Shown here piece by piece: positions 35,638 through 45,564 of a DNA stretch of 64,000 nt. Position 1 is the first letter of the stretch, and every line of letters starts with the position of its first letter. The DNA comes from Ferruginibacter sp. (GTDB lineage: Bacteria; Bacteroidota; Bacteroidia; Chitinophagales; Chitinophagaceae). The translations under genes and the position numbers were made by a program. The stretch covers positions 1 through 64,000 of the forward strand of contig JANXSK010000107.1 in the NCBI GenBank assembly GCA_025352695.1. Direction: 5' to 3'. The notes under the pieces are model-generated. The model had not been told where the DNA came from, did not search any database, and was given only the letters and a program-made list of their open reading frames with translations.

Positions 35638-37683
35638 ATGGCAAAGGATCAATCAAATAAACTGTTCGAGCCAGCACTTGTAAAGGAAGCGCTTAAACAG
35701 TCTTTCGTAAAACTTAATCCACGCATTATGCTGCGCAATCCCGTAATGTTTACCGTGGAAATAGGCACGGCAATCATGTTAGCTGTATGCATCTGGATAG
35801 CAGGCGGAGAAAAATCTCAGGGTCACCTGGGGTATAATGTAGCAATATTTTTAATCTTATTGTTAACAGTATTATTTGCAAATTTTGCAGAAGCCATTGC
35901 AGAAGCAAGAGGTAAAGCGCAAGCAAACAGCTTACGTAAAACCAGGGAAGAAACACCTGCAAAATGGATACAGGCTGTTGGTGACATGTATGTAAATGAG
36001 ATGAAAATAGTTCCTTCATCGCAGTTAAAAAAAGGCGACATATTTCTTTGCGAAACAGGCGATATGATACCGATGGATGGTGAAATTATTTGGGGCATAG
36101 CCACCATCGATGAAAGTGCCATTACCGGAGAAAGTGCACCAGTGATAAGAGAAAGCGGTGGTGATAAAAGTTCAGTAACCGGTGGCACAAAAGTATTATC
36201 TGATAAAATAAAAGTAAGGGTTACCACAGAACCCGGCGAAAGTTTTTTAGATAAGATGATAGCTCTTGTGGAAGGTGCAAGCCGGCAAAAAACACCCAAT
36301 GAAATTGCATTAACAATTTTATTGGCAAGCTTTACATTGATATTTTTGATAGTGTGTGTTACTTTAAAACCTTTTGCAGATTATGCCAACACGCCACTTA
36401 CTGTTGCTGCATTAGTATCACTTTATGTTTGCCTGATACCTACTACCATTGGCGGCTTACTAAGTGCCATCGGTATAGCTGGTATGGACAGGGCTTTACG
36501 TGCCAATGTAATTACCAAAAGTGGTAAGGCTGTAGAAACCGCAGGTGACCTTGATGTACTTTTATTAGATAAAACGGGTACAATAACAATAGGCAACAGA
36601 AAGGCTACCAACTTTTATCCTGCCAACGGAATTGATGAAAAATTGTTCATTGAAACGTCGGTATTAAGTTCTTTGGCAGATGAAACACCAGAAGGGAAAT
36701 CAATTGTTGAGCTGGGCAAATTAAACCCTTCTTATTTCGATACCAACAACTCTACATTTATAAAATTTACTGCTGAAACAAGAAGCAGCGGTATGGATAT
36801 GGCAGATGGCACGAAAGTACGCAAAGGTGCGTTTGACAGTATCCGTAACATGGTAGTAAAAGCAGGGAACCCATTTCCTGCGGAAACAGAAGAAAGGGTA
36901 AGGCTGATTGCGAGCAACGGCGGAACACCATTGGTAGTAAGCCGTAACAACCAGGCGCTGGGCGTAATTGAATTGCAGGATATAATAAAACCGGGCATTC
37001 AGGAACGTTTTGAAAGGTTAAGAAAAATGGGCGTAAAAACGGTGATGGTTACAGGCGATAACCCCCTTACTGCAAAGTTTATTGCAGAAAAAGCAGGTGT
37101 AGATGATTACATAGCTGAGGCTAAGCCAGAGGATAAGATGAACTACATTAAAAAGGAACAGCAAAGTGGTAAACTGGTTGCAATGATGGGTGATGGCACC
37201 AACGATGCACCTGCTCTTGCACAGGCCGATGTTGGCGTTGCAATGAATAGTGGAACTGCTGCTGCAAAAGAAGCGGGCAACATGGTAGACCTTGACAATG
37301 ACCCTACAAAACTGATTGAGATAGTAGAGATTGGTAAACAATTGCTAATGACCAGGGGAACACTCACCACCTTTTCAATCGCCAATGATGTGGCTAAATA
37401 TTTTGCCATCGTGCCAGCCTTGTTCATTGTATCTATACCAGGTTTACAATCATTAAACATTATGTACCTGAAAAGTGCCGAAAGTGCTATTTTATCGGCA
37501 GTAATTTTCAATGCTATCATTATACCTATTCTTATACCACTGGCTTTAAAAGGTGTGGCCTACAAGCCAATAGGTGCAAGTGCCTTGCTGCGCCGCAACC
37601 TTTTAATTTATGGTCTTGGTGGCCTCATTGCGCCATTTATAGGTATAAAATTAATAGACATGCTGCTGAGTTTGTTTATGTAA
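35638..37683 (+). CDS. kdpB: Potassium-transporting ATPase ATP-binding subunit KdpB
   Basis: This is the P-type ATPase subunit that drives K+ uptake through KdpA. It has 681 aa, normal for the family. The phosphorylated Asp311 lies in [16 protein letters not shown]. The actuator motif is [14 protein letters not shown], the nucleotide-binding part includes KGAFDSI and SNGGTPLVV, and the hinge is [21 protein letters not shown]. The C-terminal membrane segments are intact. It is separated from kdpA by 93 bp and from kdpC by 87 bp, gaps longer than in most kdp operons but with no terminator. Confidence 0.97.
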   Translation: MAKDQSNKLFEPALVKEALKQSFVKLNPRIMLRNPVMFTVEIGTAIMLAVCIWIAGGEKSQGHLGYNVAIFLILLLTVLFANFAEAIAEARGKAQANSLRKTREETPAKWIQAVGDMYVNEMKIVPSSQLKKGDIFLCETGDMIPMDGEIIWGIATIDESAITGESAPVIRESGGDKSSVTGGTKVLSDKIKVRVTTEPGESFLDKMIALVEGASRQKTPNEIALTILLASFTLIFLIVCVTLKPFADYANTPLTVAALVSLYVCLIPTTIGGLLSAIGIAGMDRALRANVITKSGKAVETAGDLDVLLLDKTGTITIGNRKATNFYPANGIDEKLFIETSVLSSLADETPEGKSIVELGKLNPSYFDTNNSTFIKFTAETRSSGMDMADGTKVRKGAFDSIRNMVVKAGNPFPAETEERVRLIASNGGTPLVVSRNNQALGVIELQDIIKPGIQERFERLRKMGVKTVMVTGDNPLTAKFIAEKAGVDDYIAEAKPEDKMNYIKKEQQSGKLVAMMGDGTNDAPALAQADVGVAMNSGTAAAKEAGNMVDLDNDPTKLIEIVEIGKQLLMTRGTLTTFSIANDVAKYFAIVPALFIVSIPGLQSLNIMYLKSAESAILSAVIFNAIIIPILIPLALKGVAYKPIGASALLRRNLLIYGLGGLIAPFIGIKLIDMLLSLFM

Positions 37684-37770
37684 AAATAGCTGTAGTGCAA
37701 GAAGCAAAATCCTTGCTGCAAAACATTCACCGCTTTAAATATTAAATTGAAATCTTTTAAAAATAATAAA

Positions 37771-38334
37771 ATGAAAAAATATTTGTTGCCTTCTTTAAAA
37801 TTAACACTTGTACTCATTATACTTTGTTCGATACTGTATCCGCTATTTATAGCGGCTGTAGCAAAACTTGCTCCTGGCGGTGGCAAGGGTGAAACATTAA
37901 GCGTAAATGGTAAAGTGGTTGGTTATGCTAACGTGGGGCAAAAATTTACAGATGATAAATACTTTTGGAGCCGCCCATCTGGTGTAGACTACAATGCGGC
38001 TGGTTCTGCAGGTTCTAATAAGGGCCCTACAAATCCTGACTACCTTAAACAGGTACAGGATAGACTTGATACTTTTTTAGTGCATAACCCTGGTGTAAAA
38101 AAAGAAAATATACCATCGGAATTAGTAACGGCCTCTGGTAGTGGATTAGACCCTGATCTTTCTCCTGAAGGTGCTTATGTGCAAGTTGCAAGAGTTGCAA
38201 AGACAAGGAATATATCTGCCGAAAAGATAAACGCTTTAGTAGAACAGCAAATTCAAAAACCATTACTTAGCTTATTTGGCCCTAAAAAAGTAAATGTATT
38301 AAAACTTAATATCGAATTAGATAAGATAAAATAA
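37771..38334 (+). CDS. kdpC: Potassium-transporting ATPase subunit KdpC
   Basis: KdpC is a single-span subunit with a periplasmic domain needed for the assembled pump. I start at ATG 37771 (MKKYLLPSLKLTLVLIILCS); an in-frame TTG at 37747 would add eight residues. Length 187 aa. Family landmarks: ILYPLFIAAVAKLAPGG, FWSRPSGVDYNAAGSAGSN, GPTNPDYLKQVQDRL, the conserved GSGLDPDLSPEGAYVQVARVA, and LFGPKKVNVLKLNIELD at the end. The porin gene follows after 18 bp and is surely co-transcribed. Confidence 0.96.
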   Translation: MKKYLLPSLKLTLVLIILCSILYPLFIAAVAKLAPGGGKGETLSVNGKVVGYANVGQKFTDDKYFWSRPSGVDYNAAGSAGSNKGPTNPDYLKQVQDRLDTFLVHNPGVKKENIPSELVTASGSGLDPDLSPEGAYVQVARVAKTRNISAEKINALVEQQIQKPLLSLFGPKKVNVLKLNIELDKIK

Positions 38335-38352
38335 ACGAAGAAAGAAAAAAAA

Positions 38353-39426
38353 ATGAAAATGAAAATGAAGAAGATCATGATTTTAGCGGCAGGCATTACA
38401 GCTGCACAATTTGCCTTTGCGCAGGCAACAGATTCTAAAAAAAAAATATCCCAGCCGGTAATTATTACAGGTTCTGTTGATGGTTATTACAGGTATGATT
38501 TTCATAATCCTAAAACCGCATCCTATAACAGCCTTACCAGCTTTACCCGTTCCAGTAATTCATTCGAATTAGGAATGGCATCTTTAAGGGCTGACCACAG
38601 TTTCGGAAAAGTTAGTGCCACCGTTGATCTTGGGTTTGGAAAAAGAGCTGAAGAATTTGCGTACAATGACGCCAACACAAGGCTAGCCATTAAACAATTA
38701 TATGTTACCTATGCCCCATCTTCAGTTATAAAATTTACATTAGGTACATGGGGTACTCACATTGGTTATGAAGTATTAGACCCGTATTTAAACAGAAATT
38801 ATAGCATGAGTTATATGTTTACGAACGGGCCATTTACACATACTGGTTTAAAAGCTGATATAAATCTTGGTGGAAAATCTGCGCTGATGGTAGGTATCTC
38901 AAACCCAATTGATTTTAGATCTGTACCAGCCGCACCAAAAACATTTATCGCCCAATTTTCTACCGGATCAAAAAATGATAAACTAAAAGTTTATTTGAAT
39001 TTTGCAGGGGGCAAGCAAACCGATTATAAAAAATTAATACAGGCTGATATTGTGGCAACTTATTCAGTCTGCAGCCAATTTAGTATAGGCATTAATGGCA
39101 CCATGCAATCTGTAAAAACAGATATTGATAGCAATGGCACTTTTAATAAATCTAATTGGAGCGGTATAGCATTGTACCTTAATTATGATCCGGCTACATG
39201 GGTTGGCCTAACATTAAGAGGAGAATATATTAGCGATAAGGATGCGTACCTGGGTTTAAAAAATGCTTTTGCACCAACTTTATCGGCCAACTTTAAAATA
39301 GACAATTTAACCATCATCCCGGAGTTTAGATTTGATAGAACGGGCAATAGCTTGTTTTACAAAAATGCAACAGCAACATCAAAATCAACTGGTAGTTTCT
39401 TACTTGCGGCAGTGTATCATTTCTAA
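38353..39426 (+). CDS. Outer-membrane beta-barrel porin of the kdp operon
   Basis: This is a 357-aa exported protein: signal peptide MKKIMILAAGITAAQFAFAQ (from the third Met), then an all-beta chain with alternating aromatic strands (VDGYYRYDFHNP, QLYVTYAPSSVIKFTLGTWG, LRGEYISDKDAYLG) and a C-terminal aromatic end AAVYHF, typical of barrel insertion by BamA. It resembles the OmpL-like/BBP2 porins of Bacteroidota. A run of three in-frame Met codons makes the exact start uncertain by a few residues. Position 18 bp after kdpC and before a strong terminator places it firmly in the kdp transcript, suggesting a role in letting K+ cross the outer membrane (inference). Confidence 0.8.
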   Translation: MKMKMKKIMILAAGITAAQFAFAQATDSKKKISQPVIITGSVDGYYRYDFHNPKTASYNSLTSFTRSSNSFELGMASLRADHSFGKVSATVDLGFGKRAEEFAYNDANTRLAIKQLYVTYAPSSVIKFTLGTWGTHIGYEVLDPYLNRNYSMSYMFTNGPFTHTGLKADINLGGKSALMVGISNPIDFRSVPAAPKTFIAQFSTGSKNDKLKVYLNFAGGKQTDYKKLIQADIVATYSVCSQFSIGINGTMQSVKTDIDSNGTFNKSNWSGIALYLNYDPATWVGLTLRGEYISDKDAYLGLKNAFAPTLSANFKIDNLTIIPEFRFDRTGNSLFYKNATATSKSTGSFLLAAVYHF

Positions 39427-39469
39427 CATTTGTTTTATGCATTTTATAAAATATACATCATAAATTAGT

Positions 39470-39502
39470 AATAAGCCACTGATTAACCAGTGGCTTATTT
39501 TA
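39470..39502 (+). terminator. Strong terminator after the kdp-porin operon
   Basis: A perfect 12-bp stem (39470-39481 with 39488-39499) has a 6-nt loop and is followed by TTTT-like sequence at 39498-39501. It lies 44 bp after the porin stop and separates the structural operon from the kdpD sensor genes, which must then have their own promoter. Confidence 0.8.
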
Positions 39503-39526
39503 AATGAGTAATCAACGACATATTAA

Positions 39527-39694
39527 TTTTCACTCAAAGGTTTACCCCGCTGGTTTATTAATAGCCATGGGTATTGTATTTATATCCTGAAAAACATAGC
39601 TGTGAGAGAAGAAGATAATTTTGAACTGGAAATAAGTAATGTGTGGGTAGCAAAATATCCGTTGTTGGTATTACCTGTAAAAATATTTTCTTAA
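39527..39694 (+). other. Short open stretch, possible gene remnant before kdpD
   Basis: This is an uninterrupted 55-codon frame without a good start codon, ending VWVAKYPLLVLPVKIFS-stop just 24 bp before kdpD. The last 35 codons look protein-like and faintly recall the C-terminal strand of universal stress proteins. It may be the tail of a lost gene. It could also be chance. Confidence 0.2.
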
Positions 39695-39718
39695 AAAGAA
39701 AAACAGACTAAAATATTT

Positions 39719-40846
39719 ATGCCAGAAGAAAATAAAAAAAGTGCAGAACATTTTCTTGACCTTATAAGAAAATCAAGAAAAGGTAAGTTCAAAATTTATG
39801 TAGGTATGAGTGCTGGTGTGGGTAAAACTTACCGCATGTTACAGGAGGCACAAACCCTGCTACGCAATGGTGTAGATATCAAGATCGGATATATTGAAAC
39901 CCATAACCGCAAAGAGACTCACGATTTACTAGAAGGGTTGCCGGTAATACCCCGCCGCAAATTATTTTATAAAGGCAAAGAGCTTGAAGAGTTTGATGTG
40001 CAGGCAGTTATCAATCTGCATCCCGAAATTGTGATAATAGATGAACTGGCACACAGCAATATTGAAGGCAGCAAAAATGAAAAACGCTGGCAGGATGTAA
40101 TTGAGATTTTAGATGCAGGCATCAATGTAATCAGTGCAGTTAACATTCAGCACATAGAAAGTTTGCATGCCGATGTAAAAGAAATAACTGGTGTAGATGT
40201 TGCAGAAAGAATACCCGACAGCGTTTTAAGGCAGGCGGATGAAGTGGTAAATATTGATCTTACGGCAGATGAACTGATTAGCCGGCTGAAGGAAGGAAAA
40301 ATTTATACACCTGACAAAATTGAAGTATCCCTCAAAAACTTTTTTCAAAGCGAACGCATTTTGCAGTTGCGGGAACTGGCCTTAAAAGAAGTAGCCAGCC
40401 AGGTGGAAAGAAAAATTGAAACAGAATTACCGCGGAATACGCATTTAAAAACAGAACGTTTTTTATGCTGCATCAGTAGTAATTACGAGATAGCTAAAAA
40501 GGTAATTCGTAAAACTGCCAGGCTTGCAGCTTACTACAACAGCAAATGGTATGTACTGTATGTACAAACACCAAAAGAAGATGGTGATAATATCGGACTG
40601 GCAGCACAAAGACACCTGATCAACAATTTTAAATTAGCCACGGAACTTGGCGCAGAGATCATTAAAATAAAAAATAAAAATATTGCGAAAGGCATTCTGG
40701 AAGCCACTGCCAGCCAAAATATTACCACCATCTGTATTGGCAAACCTCATCTTACTTTATTTAATGTTATTGTAAGTACACCGGTATTTAACCAGTTATT
40801 AAATAAATTATCTGAATCAGATATTGACATTGTAATTTTATCCTGA
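39719..40846 (+). CDS. kdpD: KdpD sensor domain as a free-standing soluble protein
   Basis: This 375-aa protein corresponds only to the N-terminal cytoplasmic part of KdpD. The KdpD domain has Walker A VGMSAGVGKTYRMLQEA (residues 28-44), ETHNRKETHDLLEGL, VIIDELAHSN and AVNIQHIESLHADV. A Usp-like domain follows (from RFLCCISSNYEIAKKVIRKT to the end, IDIVILS). There are no membrane spans, no DUF4118 and no kinase. The next gene starts one base after its stop (TGACATG), so sensor and kinase are translated together. In most proteobacteria these parts are one 900-aa protein. It probably senses cytosolic K+, ATP or a nucleotide signal and acts on the kinase. Confidence 0.92.
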   Translation: MPEENKKSAEHFLDLIRKSRKGKFKIYVGMSAGVGKTYRMLQEAQTLLRNGVDIKIGYIETHNRKETHDLLEGLPVIPRRKLFYKGKELEEFDVQAVINLHPEIVIIDELAHSNIEGSKNEKRWQDVIEILDAGINVISAVNIQHIESLHADVKEITGVDVAERIPDSVLRQADEVVNIDLTADELISRLKEGKIYTPDKIEVSLKNFFQSERILQLRELALKEVASQVERKIETELPRNTHLKTERFLCCISSNYEIAKKVIRKTARLAAYYNSKWYVLYVQTPKEDGDNIGLAAQRHLINNFKLATELGAEIIKIKNKNIAKGILEATASQNITTICIGKPHLTLFNVIVSTPVFNQLLNKLSESDIDIVILS

Positions 40847-40847
40847 C

Positions 40848-42548
40848 ATGAAACTAAAAACAAAATTATCTCTTGGACTTTCTTTTCTATTTGCAATAAT
40901 ACTTGCCTTTGGCATTCTTGGCTTTTATTATATTAACAGGTTAAGTAATGATGCTTCCATGGTGTTAAAAAATAATCATGAATCGCTGGTGTATAGCAAC
41001 AATATGCTAAAAGTATTAGAAAAAATTCCAGGAAAAAAAGATGCCTTCAAAATATTTGATGACAATTTAAAAAAGCAGGAGGCGAACATAACCGAACCTG
41101 GTGAAAAAGAAAGCACAGAAGAACTTAGAAAAAATTTCAATGAATTGCTGACCAATCCTACTGACGCTTCCAACTATACGGAGTTGCGCCAGTCATTGCA
41201 ATTAATTAATGATCTTAATCAAAATGCAATACTTAGAAAAAATGAAATTGCTCAAAAAACCGCCGAAAATGCTAGATTTTGGCTTACCATTATTTTTACC
41301 TTATTGATAATTGTGAGTATAATTTTTATTTATAATTTTCCTTCAATAATTTCTGATCCTGTTACAAGGCTTTCAGAAGGTATCAGGGAAATTGCTAATA
41401 AAAATTACAAGCAACGCATTTATTTAGAACAAAAAGATGAGTTTGGAGACTTAGCCAATGCATTCAACAGCATGGCTGAAAAGTTGGATGAATACGAACA
41501 CAGTAACCTGGCAAAAATAAAGTTTGAAAAGAGCCGGATAGAAACCATCATTAACCAAATGAAAGATGGCATTATTGGTTTAGATGAAAAGAACCATATT
41601 TTATTTGTAAACGTTGTTTCTGAAAAAATACTAGGACTAAAAGAAAGTGATATCATTGGTAAATATGCTGCTGATATCGCCATACATAATGACCTGATGA
41701 GAACATTGCTAAAAGAAGACGTAATTAAGGAATTAAAAATTTACGCAGATAAAAAAGAAAGCTTTTTTAATAAAGATGTAATCAATGTAATGGCCAATGA
41801 AGCTGTAATAGGACAGGTAATTGTATTGCGCAACATTACCCCTTATCATGAACTGAATGAAGCGAAAACCAATTTTATTGCTACCGTTTCGCACGAATTA
41901 AAAACACCGATATCCTCAATACAATTGAGTTTGAAACTGCTGGATAACAAGCAAACCGGCGAAATAAATACAGAGCAACAATTGTTACTTGATGGAATTA
42001 AGGATGATACCAACAGGTTATTAAAAATTACCGGTGAGTTATTGAATATGACCCAGGTAGATAGTGGTAAAATACAACTAAGTATAGCTGCCAGCGATAC
42101 AAAACAAATTCTTACTTATGCCATCAATGCCAATAGGAATGCCGCAGAACAAAAGAATATACACCTGGATATTTCCATACCGGACCAACTGCCAAAAGTG
42201 GTAGCTGATAGTGAAAAAACAGTCTGGGTACTAAACAATCTATTATCAAACGCCATTCGGTATTCTTACGACAACTCCACAATTTTTATAAGCACAGGGG
42301 CTGTTGATAAAACTATTACTTTTACCGTAAAGGATACCGGGCAGGGCATTGCGCCACAATACAAAGAAAAAATATTCGATCGCTATTTTCGTGTTCCGGG
42401 TACGCATAAAGATGGCACTGGTTTGGGTCTTTCTATTTGTAAGGAATTTATTGAAGCACAGGGTGGGCAAATACTTGTAGAAAGCGATTATGGGACTGGT
42501 AGCACTTTTACGGTGGTATTAAATGCTGCCCCAATCCTTTCGTTATAA
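40848..42548 (+). CDS. Membrane sensor histidine kinase partnered with KdpD
   Basis: This is a 566-aa protein. The first membrane span is at residues about 7-28 and the second at about 141-163 (FWLTIIFTLLIIVSIIFIYN), with a 110-aa helical periplasmic region between. HAMP follows (ISDPVTRLSEGIREIANKNY), then PAS (IINQMKDGIIGLDEKNHILF), HisKA with His349 in TVSHELKTPISSIQL, and HATPase with NNLLSNAIRYSYD (N), KDTGQGIAPQ (G1) and GTGLGLSICKEF (G2). It is intact. It follows the KdpD-domain gene by one base and lacks the four-span DUF4118 of classical KdpD. The likely phosphorylation target is the NtrC-type regulator at 31686-33020, as no other regulator is adjacent. Confidence 0.9.
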   Translation: MKLKTKLSLGLSFLFAIILAFGILGFYYINRLSNDASMVLKNNHESLVYSNNMLKVLEKIPGKKDAFKIFDDNLKKQEANITEPGEKESTEELRKNFNELLTNPTDASNYTELRQSLQLINDLNQNAILRKNEIAQKTAENARFWLTIIFTLLIIVSIIFIYNFPSIISDPVTRLSEGIREIANKNYKQRIYLEQKDEFGDLANAFNSMAEKLDEYEHSNLAKIKFEKSRIETIINQMKDGIIGLDEKNHILFVNVVSEKILGLKESDIIGKYAADIAIHNDLMRTLLKEDVIKELKIYADKKESFFNKDVINVMANEAVIGQVIVLRNITPYHELNEAKTNFIATVSHELKTPISSIQLSLKLLDNKQTGEINTEQQLLLDGIKDDTNRLLKITGELLNMTQVDSGKIQLSIAASDTKQILTYAINANRNAAEQKNIHLDISIPDQLPKVVADSEKTVWVLNNLLSNAIRYSYDNSTIFISTGAVDKTITFTVKDTGQGIAPQYKEKIFDRYFRVPGTHKDGTGLGLSICKEFIEAQGGQILVESDYGTGSTFTVVLNAAPILSL

Positions 42549-42801
42549 AAATAAGGGCGCTGTTTCAGAGAGTTATTAGAAGACCCTGATTTACTCACTT
42601 ACATAAAAATTGAGTTAGATATCTACAAGTTACAGTAGCCCATTCAGATGCACCATTGGAGGCCGACAGGATAGAAAAGGGAGACAACAATCATTCAATA
42701 AATTGTTCATTTGCTGGAAAATAATTTTTTTTTGAGGTAAAATATAAAAATCCTTCCGGTCTTAAAGCCAGTACGGTTTAAGTTTTAAATAAGGAAATAT
42801 T

Positions 42802-44365
42802 TTATGCAGATAGTAATGCTTCTGCGCTTGCATGTTTGGCATTTAAACTTACCACCACTGTTTCTACATTTACCCGTAATCCTGTAGCAATGGCCATTCC
42901 TAATTTAGCATCGGCCCTAAAGAAATGACATAATTGGCGATTTACAATATGGTTTTTTTTAGGCTCCGCAATACCACTCATGGCACCAACAATATTGGAT
43001 ACCAGGTTATGCCTGTCATAATCATTTATTACTTTGTTAAACAAAAATCCAAGCTGGGTGTAATGATCAGTTTCGCCTTCGCTATTTCTGTCGTACCAGT
43101 CTGCCAGTGTATTTTACAAAGCCATTGCAGGTTCTTTGTAATCTGCATCTACTTTTATATCATCAAAAACTATTAGGGAAATAATTAGGCGCATCTTCGC
43201 CATTACCATTCACCGCCCTGGCACCATCACGTTGGTAATTATTTACAGCATATGGGTAACGGTTTACAGGAATCTGTTCGTAGATTTCGCCAAGACGATG
43301 GCGATGTGCGTCAGGATAACTCAATAATCTTCCCTGCAACATTTTATCCGGCGAATAACCGATACCATCCACTACATGTACTGGTGCAAAAACACTTTGT
43401 TCTATCTGCGAAAAATAATTTTTTCGCACTTCATTTAATTTAAGCACACCAACATCTATCAAAGGAAAATCGCCGTATGGCCAAACTTTGTTAAGGTCAA
43501 ACGGATTGAATGGAAATGTTTTTGCTTCCGCATCTGTCATCACTTGTATTTTTACATTCCATTTTGGAAAATCTTTATTGTCGATGGCATATACCAAATC
43601 ACGTTGAGAAATATCCGGATCTTTCCCTTTCATTTAGGTTGCTTCATCGTTGGTGAAATTTTTTATACCATGAGCGATTTTAAAATGAAATTGTATCCAT
43701 ACTCTTTCATTGCTTTTATTGATCATCGAAAAAGTATGGCTGCCATATCCATTCATGTGGTGGTGTCCATAAGGTGTTCCCCTATCGCTCATCAATATTA
43801 TTACCTGGTGCAGACTTTCTGGGTTTAAACTCCAGTAATCCCACATCATCGTAGGACTTTTGCAGTTGGTACGGGGGTCTCTTTTTGGGGTATGAATAAA
43901 ATCACCAAACTTTTTGGGATCTTTTATAAAAAATACCGGCGTGTTGTTACCTACTAAATCCCAATTGCCATCTTCTGTATAAAATTTCATGGCAAAGCCA
44001 CGGGAATCCCTTTATGTATCTGCACTGCCTTTTTCGCCACCAATGGTACCAAACCTTAATAACATTTTTGTCTCTTTACCAATGTTATTAAACAATTTTA
44101 ATTTGGTGTATTTACTAATATCGTGGGTAACTGTAACAGTACCAAATGCACCAGAACCCTTTGCATGTGCAACTCTTTCGGGAATGCGTTCCCGATTAAA
44201 GTGCGCCATTTTTTCGTGCAGGACATAATCTTGTAATAACAACGGGCCACGGGGGCCAATGCTCATCGAATTTTCATTTTCAGCAAACGGCCTGCCGGAT
44301 GCTGATGCTGTCGTGAGTCTTTTGCTTTTGTCTTCGCTCATATAAATCGTTTTAGAGGTTGCCAA
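42802..44365 (-). pseudogene. Broken heme catalase
   Basis: This is a near-complete monofunctional catalase in pieces. N-terminus: [20 protein letters not shown], the catalytic His region [16 protein letters not shown], then GRL-type heme ligand motif LLSYPDAHRHRLG and a C-terminal region ending NAKHASAEALLSA. Lesions on the minus strand: TAA at 44012-44014 after EKGSADT, TAA at 43634-43636 after NDEAT, a 1-nt insertion in the T-run of PNSF/DDIKVDADYK just before 43163 that runs into TGA (43163-43165), and TAA at 43113-43115 in the corrected frame. About 490 codons in total, the size of small-subunit catalases. Four independent lesions make sequencing error alone unlikely. The divergent neighbour is oxyR. 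Confidence 0.9.
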
Positions 44366-44402
44366 TTAAAATTATTATACATTAAAGTAGACAAATACTT
44401 TG

Positions 44403-44447
44403 ATAAGTAATATTGATATTTATGATAAATATATAGATATTACTTAT
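44403..44447. promoter_or_regulatory. Large interrupted palindrome between catalase and oxyR, candidate OxyR operator
   Basis: Outer arms ATAAGTAATAT (44403-44413) and ATATTACTTAT (44437-44447) are perfect 11-bp complements. Inside lies a second palindrome ATATTTAT-G-ATAAATAT (44416-44432) on nearly the same axis. The 45-bp span suits a tetrameric LysR-type protein that contacts several consecutive half-sites. It sits just 10 bp before the oxyR start codon, as expected for autoregulation. Confidence 0.6.
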
Positions 44448-44457
44448 TTTTGCAATT

Positions 44458-45393
44458 ATGACTATTACTCAATTAGACTACATCATTGCATTGGATACTT
44501 ACCGCCATTTTGCTACTGCTGCAGATAAGTGTTTTGTAACGCAGCCCACTTTAAGCATGCAGGTGCAAAAATTAGAAGATGAATTGGGCAGTAAACTTTT
44601 TGACCGCAGCAAACAGCCGGTAATACCTACTGAAATTGGCGAAGAAGTAATTCAACAGGCAAGAATAATTGTACATGAAGTTAAGATGTTGCACCAGTTA
44701 ATACAGGATAGACAAGGTGTATTACGGGGCGAATTAAGAATTGGAATTATACCAACGCTGGCCCCTTATCTTTTACCTTTATTTCTACATCCATTTTTAC
44801 TTAAATATCCTGATATAAAAATAAGGGTGAAGGAAATGACCACCGATATAATTGTGGAAAAACTAAAAGCAGGTAAGATTGATGCAGGATTATTAGTAAC
44901 CCCATTACAGGATAATTCTATCAGGGAATACCCCTTATTTTACGAAGAATTAATTGCGTATGTTTCTAAAAAAAATTCTGCTTATAAAAAAACGTATGTA
45001 TTGGCAGATGATATTGATTTAAAGGAATTGTGGTTGCTGGAAGAAGGGCACTGTTTTCGTTCGCAGATTGTAAATCTTTGCGAATTAAAAAAAATGAGTA
45101 AACAACAAAGTAATTTTGAATATGAGGCAGGTAGTGTAGAAACGCTCCGAAAAATGGTTGAAATGAATAACGGAGTAACGATATTACCCGAAATGGCCAC
45201 CCTAGATTTTACAGTAAAACAACTAAATATGATAAGGCATTTTAAATCTCCGGTTCCGGTAAGAGAAGTTAGCCTGGTAACACACAGGGATTATGTAAAG
45301 AAAAAACTGGTAGATGTATTGAAAGTAGCAATCATAGAAGCTATACCGCCTAAAATAATGCTGAATAAAAATAAAAATGTTATCAAAGTCTGA
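44458..45393 (+). CDS. oxyR: Hydrogen-peroxide-sensing LysR-type regulator OxyR
   Basis: This 311-aa LysR-family transcription factor has an N-terminal winged helix (LDYIIALDTYRHFATAADKC, then QPTLSMQVQKLEDELGSKLF), a linker helix, and an effector domain. The redox pair is present as GHCFRSQIVNLCE: Cys199 and Cys208, the same numbers and spacing as the peroxide-sensing pair of E. coli OxyR. It would activate peroxide defence genes when oxidised. It is divergent from the catalase pseudogene across a 92-bp region with a large palindrome, and upstream of a peroxiredoxin. No damage is seen, so the sensor outlived its classical target. Confidence 0.93.
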   Translation: MTITQLDYIIALDTYRHFATAADKCFVTQPTLSMQVQKLEDELGSKLFDRSKQPVIPTEIGEEVIQQARIIVHEVKMLHQLIQDRQGVLRGELRIGIIPTLAPYLLPLFLHPFLLKYPDIKIRVKEMTTDIIVEKLKAGKIDAGLLVTPLQDNSIREYPLFYEELIAYVSKKNSAYKKTYVLADDIDLKELWLLEEGHCFRSQIVNLCELKKMSKQQSNFEYEAGSVETLRKMVEMNNGVTILPEMATLDFTVKQLNMIRHFKSPVPVREVSLVTHRDYVKKKLVDVLKVAIIEAIPPKIMLNKNKNVIKV

Positions 45394-45564
45394 TAAATTA
45401 ATTATCAAATTGTAGGTAAATTAATAACCCTTAATGCTAAAAACCTGGCACTTACAAATTCAATAGCCTTAAACCAGGTAATTGTAATTAATGTAAAGCA
45501 CAACAAAATGCTAAGTCGGCTGTTGTTTTTAATATTACTAATTTATAATTTAAATTTAATAATT

